Origin: Molossus alvarezi
Lineage: Eukaryota > Chordata > Mammalia > Chiroptera > Molossidae
Assembly (NCBI GenBank): GCA_037176705.1
Contig: JBAWUJ010000109.1
Coordinates: forward strand, 124,001-188,000
Length of the DNA stretch: 64,000 nt
Reading direction: 5' to 3'
This document shows, in pieces, positions 10,641 through 22,143 of the stretch (within the stretch, counting starts at the first letter, position 1; each line of letters starts with the position of its first letter). Below the pieces are notes generated by a model. The model was not told where the DNA came from, searched no databases, and saw nothing but the letters and a program-made list of their open reading frames with translations. The position numbers and the translations under genes were made by a program.

Positions 10641-11440
10641 TTTTGAAGATTCCTGAACTTTTCTGGCAGGAGGCAGTTGGAGTAGTTACGGCCCAGCCAC
10701 CATAGCCTACCAGTACACCTCATACCATCATACCAATGGGCCCTGCTGTGTCAACACAGATGAGTGCATAGTAGCAGCACTGTCAAGGTGCCTGCTGGGG
10801 AAGCCACAAGTAGCTGGGATCCCAGCATCATCCCCAACAATAGCTGCCTGATCAGAGCCGAGACACACCCCCAGAAATAGAGACTCAGGAGCAAATATCT
10901 ATCTATAGGCAGCAGCCGCACAGATTGGCAGCTGAGACCCATCATCATTGTCAGCAGCAGAGGCTGAGCAAGAACTAAGCCCCACCATGCAGCAGCACTC
11001 CACAGCTGCCAGTGGCGGGACCTGGGTCTCTATTGGGACTTGCATGATACAGTTTCCTGTGGCACCAGCAGTGACCACAGCTTCAGTGGGGCCCATGCAA
11101 TACAGCTTCCTGTGCCACCAGCTAGACCTGTGACTTCAGAGGGGCTCACATGATAATACCTGCCTTATTATAGACCACCGAGAGGAACTTCAACTCCAGT
11201 GGGGCCCACACGATGCAGATTATTGCCTACCAGGAAAGACCAATACCAGACCCCAGTAGTCAGTCTTCCAGGACACACAGCAATCAAGAGGCACCACACA
11301 CCATAACAACCTGGGAGGCACAGAAGCCTTATTTGATACACACTGACCTGCCTTTGCATCCCAACTTCCCTCACCAGGTATAGAACTACCAGGTGACTAA
11401 AATAGTGAGACAAAAAAACAACACCCAAAGGAAAGAAAAG
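10641..11440 (+). mobile_element. 5'UTR of a plus-strand L1
   Basis: GC-richer sequence directly upstream of L1 ORF1, different from the 5' UTR of the antisense copies. It contains four tandem monomers between 11035 and 11258. The left limit is uncertain. Confidence 0.6.
11035..11258 (+). repeat. Four tandem 5'UTR monomers of about 53-60 bp
   Basis: Units begin at about 11035, 11088, 11141 and 11201, each opening with GGG(A/G)CT or GGGGCCCA followed by CA(T/C)G or ATGATA-like text, and three of the four spacers ending in CAGTGGGG or CAGAGGGG. The first two are clearest (ATACAGTTTCCTGTGGCACC versus ATACAGCTTCCTGTGCCACC). Tandem promoter monomers are known in rodent L1s. Confidence 0.65.
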
Positions 11441-11596
11441 GAGGAATAACCAGAAAAAAATGACATAAAAAGGAACAAATCAATTTGTCAGATAAGAATT
11501 CAAAAACATGATTTTAAGGGTGTTCAAACACTTCAATGAGAACTATAAGCAACTTAATGAGAACTATAGACAGTTTAGTGGGAACCATGTCAGCTT

Positions 11597-11610
11597 AAAA
11601 AAGAGGTACA
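11597..11610. repeat. TSD left of VES SINE (14 bp)
   Basis: AAAAAAGAGGTACA, repeated at 11833-11846. The preceding bases form CTT|AAAA, a good match to the TT/AAAA nick site of L1 endonuclease. Confidence 0.85.
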
Positions 11611-11832
11611 GCCCTGGCCGGTTTGGCTCAGCGGTTAGAGCGTCGGCCTGCGGTCCTGAGAGACCCAGGTTCAGTTCCCGCTAAGGGCGTGTACCTTGGT
11701 TGCAGTTTGTCCCCGGCCCTGGTCGGTCGTGCGGGTGGCAGCCACTCGATGTGTTCCTTTCACATCGATGTTTCTCTCTCTCTCTCTGTTCCTCTCTCTC
11801 CCTCCCACTCTACCTGAACAAAAAAAAAAAAA
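11611..11832 (+). mobile_element. VES-type SINE, sense, intact ends
   Basis: The tRNA-derived head carries an A box (TGGCTCAGCGG, 11624-11634) and a B box (GGTTCAGTTCC, 11668-11678), the internal RNA polymerase III promoter. The body continues with GTACCTTGGTTGCAG, GGTGGCAGCCACTCGATGTG and a TCTCTC tract, and ends in poly-A. A perfect 14-bp TSD shows L1-driven insertion into an older L1 ORF1. Confidence 0.9.
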
Positions 11833-11999
11833 AAAAAAGAGGTACAAGCTATCAGTAAAAATCATGAGGACATAAAGAACAACATAGCTGATATGAAAAA
11901 TACCTTAGAAAGATTTGATAGTACATTAGAAAAAGCTGAAGACTGAATCAGTGACTTTGAAGACAAGGTAGAAAAACACCCACCGAAATAGAGCAGCAA

Positions 12000-12548
12000 A
12001 TGGGAAAAAAGATGAAAAAAAATCAGGAGAGTTTAAGGAAGGTTTGGGGCAATACAAAGCATAACAACATTCACATTATATGGGTATCAGAAGAAGCAGA
12101 ATCAGAGAAAGGAATAGAACACCTGTTTGAAGAAATAATGACAGAAAACTTTCTTATTTTGGCAAAAAAAAAGTCAGACAAATCCAGGAAACACAGACTT
12201 CAATAAAAGATGAACCTAATAGCATGTATAGCTAGACACATCATAATTAAAATAGCAAACATTAAAGACAAAGAAAAAATCTTAAAAGAAGCAAGAGAGA
12301 GACAGAAAGTAAGCTACAAGGGAGCTCCCATTAGACTGTCAACTGATTTCTCAATACAAACACTGCAGGCAAAAAGGGAATGGCATGAAGTGTACAAAGT
12401 AATGAAAGGCAAGGATCTGAATCTAAGACTACACTTTTCAGCAAGGCTATTATTCAAAATTGAAGGGAAAATTAAGACCTTCACAGACCAAAAAAAACAA
12501 AATCTAAAGGAATTTACACCACCAAACCAGCACTGCAATAAATGCTAA
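12000..12548 (+). pseudogene. L1 ORF1 middle and C-terminal parts
   Basis: Two frames: 12000-12206 has NNIHIIWVSEEAESEKGIEH and EEIMTENFLILAKKK; 12210-12548 has RHIIIKIANIKDKEKILKEA, SYKGAPIRLSTDFSIQTLQA and NLRLHFSARLLFKIEGKIKT. These are the RNA-recognition and C-terminal regions of ORF1p. A stop or frameshift near 12206-12210 breaks it. Confidence 0.8.
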
Positions 12549-15050
12549 AGGGACTGCTAGAAGAATACAAAAAAAGGAGGAGGAGATGGAGATAGAAGGA
12601 GAAGGAGAAAGAGAAAGAAAAAAAGTAGGAAATGAAGGAGAAAAAGAAGAAACGGAGAGAGAGAGAATGGTATAAAAGAAAAAAGAAAAAAAGAAACTAA
12701 CAAGTATCTATCAATAATAACATTTAATGTAAATGGCTTAAATGCCCCAATCAAAAGACATAGTGTAGCTGATTGGATAAGAAAACATGACCTATATATA
12801 TATGCTGCTTAAAAGAGACCCACCTCAAAACAAAAACTTACACAGGACAAAAGTAAAGGGATGAAAAAATATTTTCCAGGAAAATTGAAATAAAAAAAAA
12901 GCTGGTGTAGCAATACTCATATCTGATAAGATACACTTAAAAACAAGGGCCATAATAAGGGACAGAGAATGCCACTACATAATATTAAAGGAAACAATCC
13001 CCCAAAAAAATAAAGCCCCGGTAAACATGTATGAACCAAACACAGGAGCACCAAAATATATTTAAAAACATCTGGAGGACTTTAAAGAAGATACCAATAG
13101 CAAAACAATCACAGTGAGTGACTTTATCACCTCACTGACACCACAAAACATATCTTCTACACAAAACAAAAAAAAAAAACAAAAAAAAACAAACAGAAAT
13201 ATAGTCTTTAAAGGAATTTATTGACCAGCTGGGCTTTTTGATCTTTACAGACTATTTTACCCCAACCTGCAGAATATACATTCTTCTCAAGTTCACCCAG
13301 GATATCCTAAAAAATGGACCACATGTAAGTACACAAAGCAAATCTCTACAAATACAAGAATATTGTAATTATACCAAACATTTTCTGAGATCACAATGGC
13401 ATGAAACTAGGAATCAATTAGAACAAAAACATACAAATACAAAAAAAAAAAAAAAATGCTAAGAGAATATATTAACACCAAACCAGCACTGCGAGATATG
13501 CTAAAAGAACTGCTGTAATTAGTAGACGAAACAGGAAGAAAAATAGAACCACACTAAACATAAATGGCAATAAATAAGTATGTACCAATTATTACCTTCA
13601 ATGTGAATTTTTTGAATGCTCCGATAAAAAGACAGAGTTGTTGACTGAATAAGAGAGCATGACTCACATATGTTGTTTACAAGAGACCCACCTCACATCA
13701 AAAGACTCATATAGGTTGAAAGTGAAAGGATGGAAAAAAATTTTAAGCAAATGGAAAGGGGAAAAAAAGCTGGATTAGCAATAGTCATATCTACTAACTT
13801 AGATTTCAAAATGAAGGCCATAACTTGAAACAAAGAAGGCTACTACATAATATTGATAAGATCTATCCAACAGAGAGATATAACCTTGGTAAACATATGT
13901 GTACCAAATATAAGAGCACCAACATATATTAAAAATCTTCTGGAGAACCTCAAAGGAGAAATCAACAGTAATACAATCATAGCAGAGGACTTAACATTCT
14001 GCCGACATCACTGGATAGATCCTCTAGACAAAAATTAGCAAGGAAACACAGACTCTAAATGTAGCACTAGACCAGATGGATTTAATAGATATCTACAGAG
14101 AATTACACCCCAAAATGACAGAGTTCACATGGGATATTCTCAAATATAGACCACATGTTAGGGCAGAAATTAAGTCTCCACAAGTTCAAGAAGATTGCAT
14201 TCACATCAAGCATATTCTCAGATCAGAAAAGCATGAAACTAGAACTCAATTGAAGCAGGAACACGCAAAGACATTTGAAAACATGGAGGCTAAATAGCAC
14301 ATTATTGAACAATAAATGGTTTACCATGGAAATCAAGGATAACTTTAAAAAGTTTCTGGTAACCAATGAAATTGAACACACAACAAAATCTATGGGATGC
14401 AGTGAAAGCAGTTCTGATAGGGAAGTTCATAGCACTACAGGCCTACCTCAAGAAACAAGAAAAAGTTCTAATAGATCATCTAACCTCACAACTTAAGAAC
14501 TAGAAAGAAAACAAAAAGAAAACCTCAGAGCAAGTAGAACAAAGGAAATAGTAAAGATCAGAGCAGAAATAAATGACATGGAGACCAAAATAACAATTCA
14601 AAGGGTCAGTGAAACCAAGAGCTGGTTCTGTGAAAGATAAATATGATTGATGGACCCTTAGCTAGAGTCAACAAGAAACAAAGAAAGAGAACCCAAATAC
14701 AGAAAATCTGAAATGAAAGAGGAGAAATAAAAACTGACACCACAGAAATACAAAATATTGTGAACAAATACTATGAACAATTATATGGCAAGTATTTGAC
14801 AATCAAAGTGAAATGGACAAATTTTTAGAAACAGATAGTCTCCCAAAACTGAATCGGGAAGAGCTAGAAAACTTAGACCAATAATAACAAAAGAAATTGA
14901 AGATGTAATCAAGACTGTCTCAGCAAACAAAAGCCCATGCCCCGACAACTTCATGGGGGAATTTTACTGAACATTCAAAGAACTAATACCCATTCTCCTC
15001 AAACTATTTCAAAAAATTCAAGAAGGAAGACTTCCAAACTCATTTTATGA

Positions 15051-15251
<201 letters not shown>

Positions 15252-15361
15252 TAAATAAATGTGATAAACCACTTAAACAAAATGAAAGATAAAAATTATA
15301 TGATCATATCAATAGATGCTGAAAAAGCATTCAACAAATCCAGCACCCATTTCTGATAAAA

Positions 15362-15673
15362 ATGTTCAGCAATCTGAGAATAGAGGGATCACATCTTCAC
15401 ATAATGAAGGCCATATATGGAAGATCTACAGCCAACATCATATTCAATGGGCAAAAATTAAAAGCATTTCCCTTAAAAACAGGGACAAGACAAAGATATC
15501 CACTTTTGCTACTCTTATTAAACATAGTACTGGAAGTCTTAGCCACAGAAATCAGACGGGATGGAAAAATAAAAGGGATCCAAATTGGAAAGGAGAAAGT
15601 GAAACTGTTATTATTCGCAGATGACATGATACTATACGTAGAAAACCCAAAGACTGCATCCAATGTTTACTAG
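15362..15673 (+). pseudogene. L1 ORF2 reverse transcriptase core with FADD
   Basis: The frame reads [60 protein letters not shown] and [19 protein letters not shown] is the metal-binding catalytic box of LINE RT. The usual GCPLSP motif reads RYPLLL, and the frame is short, so this is a decayed fragment. Confidence 0.8.
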
Positions 15674-15740
15674 ACTTAATAAATAAATTTGGCAAAGTAG
15701 CAGATGCAAAATTAATGTCTAGAAATCAGTGGCCTTCTAT

Positions 15741-16003
15741 TTTTTTTTTTATTTTTATTTTTTTATCCTCACCCGAGGATATTTTTCCATTTTTTTTACA
15801 GATAGAGTGGGAGGGAGAAAGAGAAAGGGAGAGAAAGAGAGAAACATCGACGTGAAGGGACACATCGAGTGGCTGCCACCCGCACGACCAACCAGGGCCG
15901 GGGACAAACTGCAACCAAAGTACGTGCCCTTAGTGGGAACCGAACCCGGGTCTCTCCAGACCACAGGCCAACGCTCTAACTGCTGAGCCAAACTGGCCAG
16001 GGC
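15741..16003 (-). mobile_element. VES-type SINE, antisense
   Basis: Antisense copy: T-rich start, ATCCTCACCCGAGGATATTT, then GTGGCTGCCACCCGCACGAC, GGGAACCGAACCCGGGTCTC (B box complement) and CTGAGCCAAACTGGCCAGGG. It is flanked by TCAGTGGCCTTCTAT (15726-15740) and TCAATGGCCTTCTTA (16004-16018), a 15-bp TSD with three mismatches. Confidence 0.9.
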
Positions 16004-17862
16004 TCAATGGCCTTCTTATACACCAATATGAACTCACAGAAAGAGAAATTAAAAGAAAAACAATCCCATTTACTATCGTGGCAATAAAATTAAGATAACT
16101 AGGAATAAACTTAACCAAAGAAGTAAAGGACCTACTTACTTGCAGAAAACTACAGGTCGTTGAAGAAAGAAATAGAGGATGATATAAAAAAGTGGAAGAA
16201 CATACCTTGTTCATATATTGGAAGAATAAACATCATTAAAATGTCGATACTACCCCAAGCAATGTATATATTCAATGCATTCCCCAACAAAATACCAACG
16301 ACATAGTTCACAGATCTAGAACAAATACTTCAAGAGTTCATATGGAACCAAAAAAGACCCCAAATAGCCACAGCAATCTTGAAAATGTACAAAGTTGGAG
16401 GGATTACATTTACAGATTTCACGTTATACTACAAAGCCACTGTAATCAAAACATCCTGATACTGGATCAAGAACAGGCAAATAAAACAGTGAAAAAGAAC
16501 AGAGAACTCAGAAATGGACCCAAGGCCATATGCTTAATTAATATTTGACAAAGATGGCAAGAGCATACAATGCTGTAAAGATAGGCTCTTTAATAAATGG
16601 TGTTGGGAAAATTGGACAGCTACATACAAGAAAATGAAACTAGACCACCAACTTATACCATACACAAGAATAAACTCAAAATGAATTAAATATTTAAATG
16701 TGACTTATGAATCCATGAAAATCCTAGAAGAAACTGTAGGCAACAAAATTTCAGACATCATACATAGCAGAATTTTCACTGATACATCACCTAAGGACAC
16801 AGAAATCAAGGAGGAAATGAACACATTGGACTACATCAAACTCAAAAGCTTCTGCACAGCAAAAGAAACAATAACCACAATGGAAAGGCAGCCCACTGTA
16901 TAAGAAGCATAATTGCCTATGATATATCAGATAAGGGGTTAATTTCCAATATATAGAGAGTACTCATACAGCTGAACTAAAAGAAGACAAAGAACCCAAT
17001 TAAGAAATGGGCAGAGGAACTAAATAGACACCTCTCCAAATAGTACATACAAATGGCTAAGAGACATATGAAGAAATGCTCAACATCACTAATCATCAGA
17101 GAGTTGCAAATTAAAATAACAATGAGGTATCACCTTAAACCTATGATAATAGCCACCATCAACAAATAATCAAACAGCAAGTGTTGGCGAGGGTGTGAAG
17201 AATAGGGGACTTTAGTATACTGCCGGTGGGAATGCAGACCAGTGAAGCCACTGTGGAAAACACTATGGTGTTACCTCAAAAAGTTAAAAATTGAACTGGC
17301 ATTTGATCCAGTAATCCCACTTCTAGGAATATACCCTAAGAAGCCTGACACCAATCAGAAAGTATATATGTACTCACATGTTCATAGCAGCACTAGTTAC
17401 AGTAGCTAAGATCTGGAAACAGCTTAAATGCCCCTCAGTAGACAAATGGGTAAAAAAGCTGTGGGACATATACACAATGGAGTACTATGCAGCAGTCAGA
17501 AAGATTTCTTATTTTTTTGAGACGGCATGGAGGGACCTAAAGAGTATTAATTTCAGTGTAACAAGCCAAGCAGAGAAAGACAAATATCACATAATCTAAC
17601 TTATTTGTGGAATATAATGAACATAACAGTCTGAGGAACAAGGTAGTTCCAGAGACGTGGAAGTAGTGTACTGACAGAGAATCCCCAGAAGAGGGGCTGG
17701 GTGGGGGAGATAAACCACAGTACTTATGTGCATGTATGCAAACAATGGACATGGACAACAAAGCTCGTGACAGGGTGGGGAGGCAGAGGGAGGGAGGTAT
17801 CAGTGGAAGAAAAAGAGAAACATCTGTAACAAAAATAATTTAAAAAATAAAATAAAAATAAG

Positions 17863-19690
17863 CAACCTCATTTACCACTGCAGCAAAAAAAAAAAAAAAA
17901 AAATCAAGATACCTAGGAATAAACTTAACCATTGAAGTAAAGGACCTATTAACAGAAAACAACTTGTCAGTGAAAGAAGAAATGGAGGGACGTATAAAAA
18001 AGTAGAAGCATATTCTTTGTTCGTGGATTGGAAGAATTAACATAATTACAAAATTCATATTATCCAAAGAAATCTATACATTCAATGCAATTACTATCAT
18101 AATACCAATGACATATTTCACAGAACTAAAACAAAAGTTTATATGAAACCAAAAAAGACCTCAAATAGCCACAACAATCTTGAAAAAGAAGAACAAAGGA
18201 GGAAGGATCACAATACTGTATATCGGGTTATACTACAAAGTTACTGTAATCAGTACAACCTGATACTGGATCAAGAATAGGCATACAGATCAATGGAACA
18301 CAACAGAGATCCCAGAAATTGACCCAAGTCATTATGTTCAATTAATATTTAACAAAGGTGGCAGTAGCATACAGCAAAGTAAAGACGGCTTCTTCAATAT
18401 ATAGCATTGGGAAAATTAGACAGCTACATGCAACATAATGAAGCTAGACTGCCAACTTACACCATACACAAAATTAAACTAAACATGAATAAAAGGCTTA
18501 AATATGACCCATGTATTCATAAAAATCCTAGAAGAAAATGCAGTTAACAAAGTTTCAGACATCACACACAGCAGAATTCTCAGATACAATTCCTAAGGCA
18601 ATAGAAACAAAGAAAAAAAAATACAATTCCTAAGGCAATAGAAACAAAGAAGCTTATATCAAAGTAAAAAGCTTCTTGACAACCAAAGAAACAACCATCA
18701 AAATTTCAAGAGGACAAGGGAACCCTCTATATGGGAGAGCATAAGTGCCAATAATACATCAGGTAAGGGGTGACTTTTTAAAACATATAGAGTACTCATA
18801 CAACTCAACAAAAGGAAGACAAAAAGCCAATTCAAAAATGGGGAGAGAACTTAAATAGACACATCTCCAAACAGGACATAAATATGGCCAAGAGACATAT
18901 GAAAAAATGCTCAATGTCAGTTATCATCAGAGAGATGCAAATTAAAATGACTATGAGGTATCACCTCACACCTGCAAGAATGGCTTCCATCAATGAATTA
19001 TCAAACAAGTGCTGGCAAGGGTGGGAGAAAAGGGAACTCTGGTACCCTGCTGGTGGGAATGCAGACTGCTGTAGCCACTATGAAACAATATGGTATTTCC
19101 TCAAAAATTAACAAATTGAACTGTCATTTGATCCAGTGATTTCAGTTCTAGGAATAGACTTTAAAATCCTGAAACACCAGTCAGAAGGAATGTATGTATC
19201 CCTATATTCATAGCAGCACTATTTCCAATCACTAAGATCTAGAAACAACTCAAGTGTCCATCAATAGATGAGTGGATACAAAAGCTATAGTGCATGTAGA
19301 CAATGGGATACTATGCAGCTGTAGAAAGGAGAGATCTCTTATCCTTGAGACAACATGGGAGAACATGGAGAGCATTAACCTAAGTGAAACAAGCCAATCA
19401 GAGAAAGACAAATATCACACGATCTCACTTATTTGTGAAATAAATGAACAAAGCAAGGTGAGGAACAAAATGAACCCAGAGACTTGGAAGTGCAGTATAG
19501 ACTGACAAACCTCAGAAGAGGTAAATGTGGGGGGAAGGAAGAGATAAACCACAGAATTTATAGACATGGATGGGTAGACAAGGACAGAGGAAATAATACT
19601 GGGCGGGAGGTGGGATTGGGAGGAGGGTGTCAATGGGGGGAAAAGGAGAAACATTGCTAAAAAAACACAAAGAAATATAAATAAATAACA
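17863..19690 (+). mobile_element. Plus-strand L1, 5'-truncated: RT end, ORF2 C-terminus, 3'UTR
   Basis: Starts in the RT thumb region ([12 protein letters not shown] text near 17905) after an internal A run. The C-terminal region includes [20 protein letters not shown] near 18900 and a degraded cysteine motif near 19030-19080. A 3' UTR with a GGGGGAAGGAAGAGATAAACC segment and an A-rich tail ends near 19690. A 25-base segment (GATACAATTCCTAAGGCAAT and following) is duplicated in tandem at 18580-18645. Confidence 0.8.
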
Positions 19691-20338
19691 TGTCTGTTTG
19701 ACAGGTGGCTCTCTCAAGAAAAATGGTTTCTTCTCCAATTAAGCCTCAGTTTGGGGCTCCTGCTAAGTCCCAGTCCAGGAAGGGGCAGCAGGATTCTGTT
19801 CCACAGGAGTGAATGTGCTTGGAGTTGGGCAGGATGAGAGGTGAGAGCAGGACAGTGAGCAGAAGAGCCCTGCAGTGGGAATCCTGAGCTGCTCCCTGCA
19901 AATGCAGAAAGACCCCTGCAGTGCGGGTGGGGCTGGGATCTTAGAAACACCTGCAGGCAGTTCCAGGACTTTCCTTGTGGTGTTGGTGTTGCTAGAGGAC
20001 TAGAAACCTACCTTTTAATCAAGACAGAGCAACTTCGACACTAAACTCAAAGGAAATTTTATTTAGACTTCTTTTTTTAATTAAACTTTTTTTTTTACCA
20101 TTTATCACCCACACCCTTTTACACCACCACACACTACCCCTCCCCCTGCTGTCACCAGTGTGTCTGTCAATAACTTCTCTCTTTTTTTGCCCAGTCTCTC
20201 TTCCCTCCCCCTTCCACTCAGTTTTTATTATAAAGCCACACAGTGTGAAGATGAGCTGAGTTTAGAAAAGAAGAAAGAACATGAAACCTTCAAACAGACA
20301 GACAGAAGGACAGGAAGCCACTGGGCACAGGCCTGGAA
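19691..20338. other. Non-L1 DNA, no recognised gene
   Basis: Moderately GC-rich DNA without a convincing coding region. A pyrimidine-rich stretch at about 20060-20225 faintly resembles an antisense L1 3' UTR, but I cannot confirm it. Confidence 0.4.
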
Positions 20339-20528
20339 CAGTGGTTCTAAACCTTCCTGATGGCCGCGACCTTTTAATACAGTTTCTCATGTTGTGGTGA
20401 CCCCCACCCATAAAATTATTGTTGCTACTTCATAACTGTAACTTTGCTAGTGTTAGGTCTTAGATGACCCTTGTAAAAGGGCCATTTGACCCCCAAAGGG
20501 GTTGCGACCCACAGGTTGAGAACCACTG
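20339..20528 (-). mobile_element. SPIN-like non-autonomous hAT element
   Basis: The 190-bp element has terminal inverted repeats CAGTGGTTCTaAACCT (left) and CAGTGGTTCTCAACCT (right, complement), agreeing at 15 of 16 bases. Internal text (GTGGGTCGCAACCCCTTTGG and GGGGGTCACCACAACATGAG, read on the minus strand) matches what I know of the SPIN/OposCharlie hAT group, which spread by horizontal transfer among tetrapods including some bats. It has no transposase. I could not find a matching 8-bp TSD (left GCCTGGAA, right TATCTCCA). Confidence 0.8.
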
Positions 20529-20600
20529 TATCTCCAGCATGGGAAGGAAGGCATCACAGGTGCAGAGGAGTTGCTACTTTTCTTTCCTCTGAAGCATAAA
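20529..20600. other. Short spacer between hAT element and LTR-like element
   Basis: Seventy-two bases with no recognised feature. Confidence 0.5.
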
Positions 20601-20686
20601 TGTCAAACCCCTAGATGTCCCAGGTAGAAGGTCTGAGCCGTGGGAGGTCACATCCACAAAGCAAGGCCAGTGTAGAGCACAATAGC

Positions 20687-20692
20687 TTTATT
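20687..20692 (-). terminator. AATAAA polyadenylation signal of the LTR-like element
   Basis: AATAAA on the minus strand, followed by GCTATTGTGCTCTACA, as expected at the end of an R region. Confidence 0.5.
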
Positions 20693-20762
20693 GCACAGCC
20701 TGGGTGCAGGCGGGCTGACTCCTTAGAAAGGAGCCCAGCCTTGGAATCTCTCTATTCTCTCG

Positions 20763-20770
20763 CTTTTATA
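20763..20770 (-). promoter_or_regulatory. TATA box of the LTR-like element
   Basis: TATAAAAG on the minus strand, suitably placed upstream of the polyadenylation signal at 20692-20687. Confidence 0.5.
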
Positions 20771-21088
20771 GACCCAAACTACAGAAACAAAAACACTACA
20801 TTAAAAAAAACCCACATTCTCTTGGCACTGCTTACTTGGTGTCGGGGTTGATACGAACTGCTACAGAGGTGAGGGAAGAATCTGTTGCAGGGATGAGATG
20901 AGCTTCTTGCAGAGATGAGGGCAGTCATTAATCTCTTTCTTCTTTATGGTCCCTACAAGTTTTCCAGGCCACCATGAAACTCTTATCTTCATGGTTCCCT
21001 GAGTGTCAGTCCCAGGGTTTTTAGAAAACTGCTCGGGTGTTTACATGCAGGAACAACAGGTCAGAATGGAGTTTAATTTGTTAAAACA

Positions 21089-22127
21089 TTTTTGACCCTC
21101 TCACGGGGGACAGCAGAGGCCCAGGTGACATCAAGCCTGGTCCCAGAGAGGAGTCTGGGAGGAGCACAGTGTCACAGACTGGGCTCAGGGGTCTTGGGAG
21201 CTCTAAAGATCCTTTGTGTTGCATGTGGGCCCCTGGGGCATGGAGAGGAGAGCATGCTGGAGGTGCCAGTGAGCACTACTGTCCAGGGCCATTTGGTGCC
21301 GTATGTGATGTCTGAGGTGATGGTCCTGTAGTAGGTTCAGTCCCCCAGAACCACCCCAGTGCAGACTCTGGGCTGTTGACGCAGTGAGGAGTACCCTGGC
21401 AGCTGCCTCTTCTAAGAAGTCAAGGTCTTTGGCCAAGTCCGGCACCTGGAGCTTCAGTTCAGCCCCTTCCTTGTGGCACCAGAGGCCATGGTGGAGTGAC
21501 AAGGCAGGTGTGGCACCACCAATGTGGACACTTGCTTGAGACCAGTCACTACTTTGGAAACATAGCAGCCTGATCGCAGCTTCCTCCGAGGTGCTCAGCA
21601 ATGGGACAGGCTGGTGAGTAGGCCCTTTTCCCACCTTTCTGCCCATGGCCCTTGCCTCATACATTCTGTCACTTGCCATATAATCCTAATTGACCCACTA
21701 ATTTTTGGCAACCTCTGACACTTTGTGTGACTGGGCAAGGCCTCTCCCCTGTCCTACTGCAGGGTCTGCCATGGAGTGGGCATTCCATTTATCTAGGGAG
21801 AAGCTCTGGCATCCTTCCTGACTTCAACCCCAAAGCTAAAATTGGCCTTCAGGCAATAATTTCATCCAATCTCCACCAGCTGGTCCTATGGTGGGCGGGG
21901 GGGAGGGGAGGGGAGGGATTATCAGAACATTTTACTCTAGAAAAGCAAATCAAGCCTTAAGTTGCCATGGCCCAACTTTAACTTAACTAATAGTTTATAA
22001 ACATCACATCCAATGGCTGCAGCATTTAGAATGTCCGGTCTCAGTTGAATTTCACAGAGATCTGTTACAGCTTTTGGTACCATATTTTATTTGAAAGGGC
22101 TGGTTTCAAGATTAGAGGGTCAGCTCC
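21089..22127. other. Non-L1 DNA with an unrecognised minus-strand frame
   Basis: A minus-strand frame at 21679-21203 (158 codons, starting MASDRMYEARAMGRKVGKGP and containing DLAKDLDFLEEAAARVL) is the longest non-L1 frame here. I recognise no family. It lies on the 5' side of the LTR-like element on the same strand, but shows no retroviral motifs. It could be chance, a decayed exon or a pseudogene. A G-rich run lies at 21895-21915. Confidence 0.3.
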
Positions 22128-22143
22128 AGGAGAAGACATTTTC
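22128..22143. repeat. TSD left of young L1 (16 bp)
   Basis: AGGAGAAGACATTTTC, repeated exactly at 22690-22705. Confidence 0.9.

Larger units (their letters stand above)
11441..13455 (+). mobile_element. Plus-strand L1: ORF1 and endonuclease part of ORF2
   Basis: ORF1 spans roughly 11480-12546, interrupted by a VES SINE at 11611-11832. The spacer (12547-12700) is purine-rich (GGAGAAGGAGAAAGAG). ORF2 begins near 12700 (a VNGLNAPIKRH-like segment in TTTAATGTAAATGGCTTAAA) and continues through a decayed endonuclease to a poly-A run at 13440-13455. There a second L1 begins again at the end of ORF1. Confidence 0.8.
20601..21088 (-). mobile_element. LTR-like element (possible solo LTR of an endogenous retrovirus)
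   Basis: On the minus strand the 488-bp segment begins TGTTTTAAC and ends GTTTGACA, the TG...CA ends of an LTR. A TATAAAAG box (plus 20763-20770) is followed about 70 bases later by AATAAA (plus 20687-20692), and about 85 bases of U5-like sequence close the element. This U3-R-U5 spacing fits a retroviral LTR. No clear 4-6 bp TSD is visible and no gag, pol or env sequence is recognised nearby, so it is a solo or isolated LTR if the call is right. Confidence 0.55.

Noticed and set aside
11611..11832. tRNA gene
   Set aside because: A and B boxes are present but the 3' half does not form a tRNA; the poly-A tail and TSD show a tRNA-derived SINE. The same holds for the other VES copies.
21089..22127. 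Internal retroviral genes next to the LTR-like element
   Set aside because: No protease, reverse transcriptase, integrase or envelope motifs are visible on either strand.
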